DNA from: Betaproteobacteria bacterium
GTDB lineage: Bacteria; Pseudomonadota; Gammaproteobacteria; Burkholderiales; Burkholderiaceae
Direction: 5' to 3'
DNA: 8,489 nucleotides
Assembly: GCA_947468785.1 (NCBI GenBank)
Contig: CANIMS010000057.1
Location: forward strand, 1 to 8,489
Shown here: piece by piece, positions 6,238 through 8,489 of the stretch
Layout: each line of letters opens with the position of its first letter
Position numbering within the stretch: the stretch's first letter is position 1
Notes under the pieces: generated by a model
What the model was told of the DNA's origin: nothing
What the model saw: the letters and a program-made list of their open reading frames with translations, nothing else
Databases searched by the model: none
Position numbers and translations under genes: made by a program

Positions 6238-6729
6238 ATGTATAAATTTGTAAAAGTATTGCCATTGGCATTATTGGTTTTGTTTGTATCCGCATGTAGT
6301 AGCGTGAAGTTAGATGACGCTAATGGTGTGGCTGAGGTTAATGCTGGCGGCTCAATGACTTACGATCCCATTAGTGATCCCAAGTCTAGTGTATATGGCA
6401 AGCGTTCAATCTATTTTGAGTTTGATAGCTATACCGTAGATCCAAAATATGTTTCAACCATTTCTGCCCATGCCTCTTACTTAAAATCGTTTCAAAAGCA
6501 AAAAGCCTCCGTGATCATTCAAGGCAATACCGACGATCGTGGAACTGCAGAGTACAACCTAGCCTTAGGTCAAAAGCGATCCGAAGCTGTTAAGAAAGCT
6601 CTAGTTGCTCAAGGTGTTAGCGAATCTCAGTTGGAAGCGGTGAGTTTTGGAAAAGAAAAGCCAGCTGACCCAGCTCAGACAGAAGCGGCATTTAAAGAAA
6701 ACCGCCGTGCTGATTTTGTGTATCGCTAA
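6238..6729 (+). CDS. pal: Peptidoglycan-associated lipoprotein, Pal/OmpA C-terminal domain
   Basis: Outer-membrane lipoprotein that holds the peptidoglycan, in the Tol-Pal envelope system if orthologous to Pal. 163 aa, close to Pal length. Residues 1-20 are a type II signal with lipobox VSAC (C20); the following Ser-Ser favours outer-membrane sorting. A short linker (21-55) leads into the OmpA-like domain: SIYFEFDSYTVDP (57-69), then the diaminopimelate-binding motif NTDDRGTAEYNLALGQKRSE (97-116) with D99 and R114 in the positions of the key Asp and Arg, ending RRADFVYR. I start at ATG 6238, giving a compact signal, with GGGA 9 nt upstream; an in-frame TTG at 6223 adds five residues and is less likely. 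It is followed 17 nt later by another lipoprotein. tolB and cpoB are not adjacent, so this could be the main Pal displaced or a second copy. Confidence 0.9.
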   Translation: MYKFVKVLPLALLVLFVSACSSVKLDDANGVAEVNAGGSMTYDPISDPKSSVYGKRSIYFEFDSYTVDPKYVSTISAHASYLKSFQKQKASVIIQGNTDDRGTAEYNLALGQKRSEAVKKALVAQGVSESQLEAVSFGKEKPADPAQTEAAFKENRRADFVYR

Positions 6730-6746
6730 ACATCTAAGGCTATTTA

Positions 6747-7268
6747 ATGAAAAACATATTCAAACTCAGTTTGATGGGGATTGCTTTCCTAAGTGGATGC
6801 GCGACAAACGTTGCACCCAATAACCCAGTGCAAGTTGCTAAAGTTCCGTCGCCAATGACAGCTCCGGCTCCTGATCACTCGGGATCTGTAGCTAAACGAC
6901 TGAATGATTGCATCATCCGTAGCAATCAAAGTGCTGATGCATTGTTGGTAGACAGTCAAATTATCGCTGTTACCAGAAATAATCCTCATGCCAAAGCCCT
7001 CTTTAGTTCGCCAGATAAATTGACGGATCAGCAAGCTGTGGCATTGAAGAATTATTTGGCTGAAGCTAATTCGTGTCGGCCAATTGCTTTGGAGGGTTTA
7101 AGCCCCGAAAAGAAAGTGGTCTATGAGGATTTCTTTAAAAAGATTGATGGCGTCTATGCCGATCTTATCGCCAAAAAGATCACTATTGGCGTTGCCAATC
7201 AAGAAAGGCAACTACTCACTCAAGATGCCCATATGAAGAAACTGGCACTTCAACCTAAGAAGAATTAG
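6747..7268 (+). CDS. Predicted outer-membrane lipoprotein of unknown function
   Basis: 173 aa, family not recognised. The N-terminus is a type II signal (KNIFKLSLMGIAFLSGC, lipobox LSGC with C18, then Ala-Thr, consistent with outer-membrane sorting). A Pro/Ala/Val-rich flexible segment (23-42) follows, then a mostly helical domain (about 48-168) rich in Lys, Asp and Leu, with two cysteines (C55 and C110) that could form a disulfide in the periplasm. The ATG has AAGG 7 nt upstream and lies 17 nt after the Pal gene, so it is very probably co-transcribed with it. It occupies the place that cpoB often takes after pal, but I see no TPR pattern or coiled-coil heptads and it is shorter than CpoB, so I do not call it that. 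A role in the cell envelope is inferred only from the lipobox and neighbour. Confidence 0.8.
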   Translation: MKNIFKLSLMGIAFLSGCATNVAPNNPVQVAKVPSPMTAPAPDHSGSVAKRLNDCIIRSNQSADALLVDSQIIAVTRNNPHAKALFSSPDKLTDQQAVALKNYLAEANSCRPIALEGLSPEKKVVYEDFFKKIDGVYADLIAKKITIGVANQERQLLTQDAHMKKLALQPKKN

Positions 7269-7280
7269 TGCGATAGATTT

Positions 7281-7589
7281 ATGGCTAGATATAAATTTAT
7301 TTGTGGCTCTTGTAAGTTTGATTGCATCAGTGGCATAGGTAGAGAGATCGGGCTTCACTCTTCAAAAGTGGTTATGGCTTGTAAATCTTGTTCAACCATT
7401 GATGTATATACGGTTGCTCATCCAGGCAGTATTAATACAGAAATTAGTATTGCACCTGCTTGTACAAGTTGCCACTCTACCAAACATTTGGAAGAGTGGG
7501 ATGGGCTTACTTGCCCACATTGTCAGATGAAGATGCGAGCTATAGGTCCAGATGTGGATGTTGAGAGATCCCGCTTTAAATACTGGTGA
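7281..7589 (+). CDS. Small protein with four CxxC pairs (double zinc ribbon)
   Basis: 102 aa, cytoplasmic (no signal). Four CxxC pairs are evenly arranged: C8-G-S-C11, C34-K-S-C37, C61-T-S-C64 and C78-P-H-C81. Pairs 1+2 and 3+4 could each bind one zinc, giving two rubredoxin-like zinc ribbons in tandem; redox or Fe-S use is possible but less likely from this layout. The rest is short beta-like segments, and the C-terminus ends VERSRFKYW. Specific function is unknown; such ribbons bind nucleic acids or proteins. It starts 12 nt after the lipoprotein stop, without a clear Shine-Dalgarno sequence, so it may rely on translational coupling. Its stop overlaps the ribosome binding site of the DUF2789 gene, supporting one operon. 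It is real rather than chance, since the cysteine pattern is far from random. Confidence 0.8.
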   Translation: MARYKFICGSCKFDCISGIGREIGLHSSKVVMACKSCSTIDVYTVAHPGSINTEISIAPACTSCHSTKHLEEWDGLTCPHCQMKMRAIGPDVDVERSRFKYW

Positions 7590-7601
7590 AGGAGAATTCT
7601 G

Positions 7602-7835
7602 ATGAGCATGAACAATAGAACTTTGGAAGAGCTTTTTGAACAGTTAGGTTTGTCATCACAAAAAATTCATATGGAACGATTCATAGAAAGGCATCAGCTC
7701 AAGCCAGGGTCAGTCCTTCACGATGCCATCTATTGGGCTTCAGATCAAAAGGCCTTTTTAATTAAGGCTAAGGCTGGTGATTCAGAGTGGTCAGAGGCAG
7801 TTGCTCAATTGGCTAATCTGCTTATAAGAAAGTAA
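7602..7835 (+). CDS. DUF2789-like small protein
   Basis: 77 aa, soluble and mostly helical, with no signal. The pattern TLEELFEQLGLSSQ (7-20), FIERHQLKPG (27-36), L39-HDAIYWASDQKAFL (39-53) and SEWSEAVAQLANLL (61-74) agrees with the DUF2789 family as I remember it (N-terminal LFxQLGL, central xLxxAxFWxxxQxxFL, C-terminal DWxxxVxxL). The family has no known function. The start ATG has a strong AAGGAG 7 nt upstream, which overlaps the TGA stop of the zinc-ribbon gene (7587-7589), a sign of coupled expression. A second ATG at codon 3 is spaced 13 nt from that site and is less likely. The SUMF1-family gene begins 19 nt after its stop. Confidence 0.8.
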   Translation: MSMNNRTLEELFEQLGLSSQKIHMERFIERHQLKPGSVLHDAIYWASDQKAFLIKAKAGDSEWSEAVAQLANLLIRK

Positions 7836-7854
7836 TCTGTTTGATACCTCAAAG

Positions 7855-8489
7855 ATGAAGACCTTACAAAATAGCATTGCTATGAGCTTTGCTTATATTC
7901 CTGCTGGAAGTTTTTTAATGGGTAGTAATGAAACAGAAAATTCATTAAGACAAGATTTTCCTCAGTATGAATTAGCCCGGCTCTCTGAATTTCATGATGA
8001 AAGCCCACCGCACAAGGTAATCATTACTAAGTCATTTTGGATGGGACAGCATCCTGTCACTATTAAGCAGTTTGAGTTATTTTTGACTAGCTCTGGGTAC
8101 ATACCTGAATCAATCCGAGATGGGACTGGTGGATATGGATTTAACCCACTGGATACCCACTTAAAGACTATTGATGATGAAGTTTTTGAAGGTCGCAATA
8201 GTCGGTATGCGTGGGATAAAGCAGGGTTTACTCAGGCGGACGATTTTCCAGTGGTGAATATTACTTGGAATGATGCTAATGCTATGGCAAAGTGGTTAAG
8301 TGAGAAAGAGGGAAAAAAGTATCGACTGCCAACCGAAGCGGAGTGGGAATATGCCTGCAGAGCTGGCACGAATAGTAGGTACTTTACCGGCGACGATCCA
8401 ACTACGTTGATTTCACATGCCAAGGTATTTGACTTAGATTCTGCAAAAATTTGGCCACAGTGGCAAAAATATGCTCTTGATTATCATAG
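7855..8489 (+). CDS. Formylglycine-generating enzyme (SUMF1) family protein, 3' part missing
   Basis: The first 211 residues of a protein that continues past the right edge. Family landmarks in order are FAYIPAGSFLMGS (12-24), HKVIITKSFWMGQHPVTIKQ (53-72), SSGYIPESI (79-87), YAWDKAGFTQADDFPVVNIT (118-137), WNDANAMAKWLS (138-149), and YRLPTEAEWEYACRAGT (156-172) followed by GDDPTTL. This is the SUMF1/FGE-sulfatase domain, which in true enzymes oxidises a sulfatase cysteine to formylglycine; many bacterial members have other roles. The catalytic cysteine pair lies in the missing C-terminal part, so activity cannot be judged. No signal peptide is seen. The ATG lacks a good Shine-Dalgarno sequence; an in-frame stop at 7825 excludes a long upstream extension. 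No sulfatase gene is in the window. It is 19 nt after the DUF2789 gene and probably in the same transcript. Confidence 0.88.
   Translation, partial: MKTLQNSIAMSFAYIPAGSFLMGSNETENSLRQDFPQYELARLSEFHDESPPHKVIITKSFWMGQHPVTIKQFELFLTSSGYIPESIRDGTGGYGFNPLDTHLKTIDDEVFEGRNSRYAWDKAGFTQADDFPVVNITWNDANAMAKWLSEKEGKKYRLPTEAEWEYACRAGTNSRYFTGDDPTTLISHAKVFDLDSAKIWPQWQKYALDYH

Noticed and set aside
6789..7034. Minus-strand 81-aa frame
   Set aside because: Antisense to the lipoprotein gene; no signal, motif or promoter.
7992..8423. Minus-strand frames of 68 and 63 aa
   Set aside because: Antisense to the SUMF1-family gene, which carries continuous family motifs through this stretch.
1..8489. Defence system, phage, transposon or CRISPR content
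   Set aside because: No nuclease, helicase, integrase, transposase, reverse transcriptase, toxin-antitoxin pair or regularly spaced repeats could be seen on either strand.

Overview
The window looks like chromosomal DNA of a betaproteobacterium, most likely Burkholderiales and possibly a small-genome freshwater type such as Polynucleobacter. This is an inference from several orphan Bug/TctC-type solute-binding proteins side by side, the moderately AT-rich base composition (judged by eye) and the general look of the proteins. No rRNA, tRNA, CRISPR array, insertion sequence or phage gene is visible.

Left half, minus strand (3980 down to 1): four genes in the same direction form a probable operon. 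In transcription order they are two TctC/Bug-type periplasmic binding proteins (2991-3980 and 1972-2976), one TAXI-type TRAP binding protein (992-1942) and a metallo-beta-lactamase-fold hydrolase with a twin-arginine signal (917 to the left edge, where it is cut at or just before its stop). Gaps are 14, 29 and 74 nt. A 181-nt intergenic region (3981-4161) separates this set from a divergent, fourth binding protein (GTG start, 4162-5166). That region holds an 8-bp-arm inverted repeat (4048-4069), the best candidate for a shared operator. No membrane subunit of a TTT or TRAP transporter is present, so the receptors must use permeases encoded elsewhere or have a non-transport role.

Middle: a strong intrinsic terminator (5197-5224) follows the divergent binding protein and sits directly against the ribosome binding site of a VOC/glyoxalase-fold gene (5237-5635). 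A 165-nt spacer with a 7-bp-stem inverted repeat follows, then a short exported protein of unknown function (5801-6154) whose candidate -10 box would give an almost leaderless mRNA.

Right half, plus strand: a compact co-directional run. It has a Pal/OmpA-domain lipoprotein (6238-6729), a second lipoprotein of unknown function (6747-7268), a small protein with four CxxC pairs (7281-7589), a DUF2789-type protein (7602-7835) and the N-terminal 211 residues of a formylglycine-generating-enzyme (SUMF1) family protein that runs off the right edge. Gaps of 12-19 nt suggest one transcript. tolB and cpoB, the usual partners of pal, are not beside it.

Overall this is ordinary accessory and envelope gene content. 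I see no clear new system. The points most worth a second look are the receptor-only cluster with a Tat-exported hydrolase, the divergent-promoter palindrome, the terminator abutting the VOC ribosome binding site, and the unannotatable small genes around pal.
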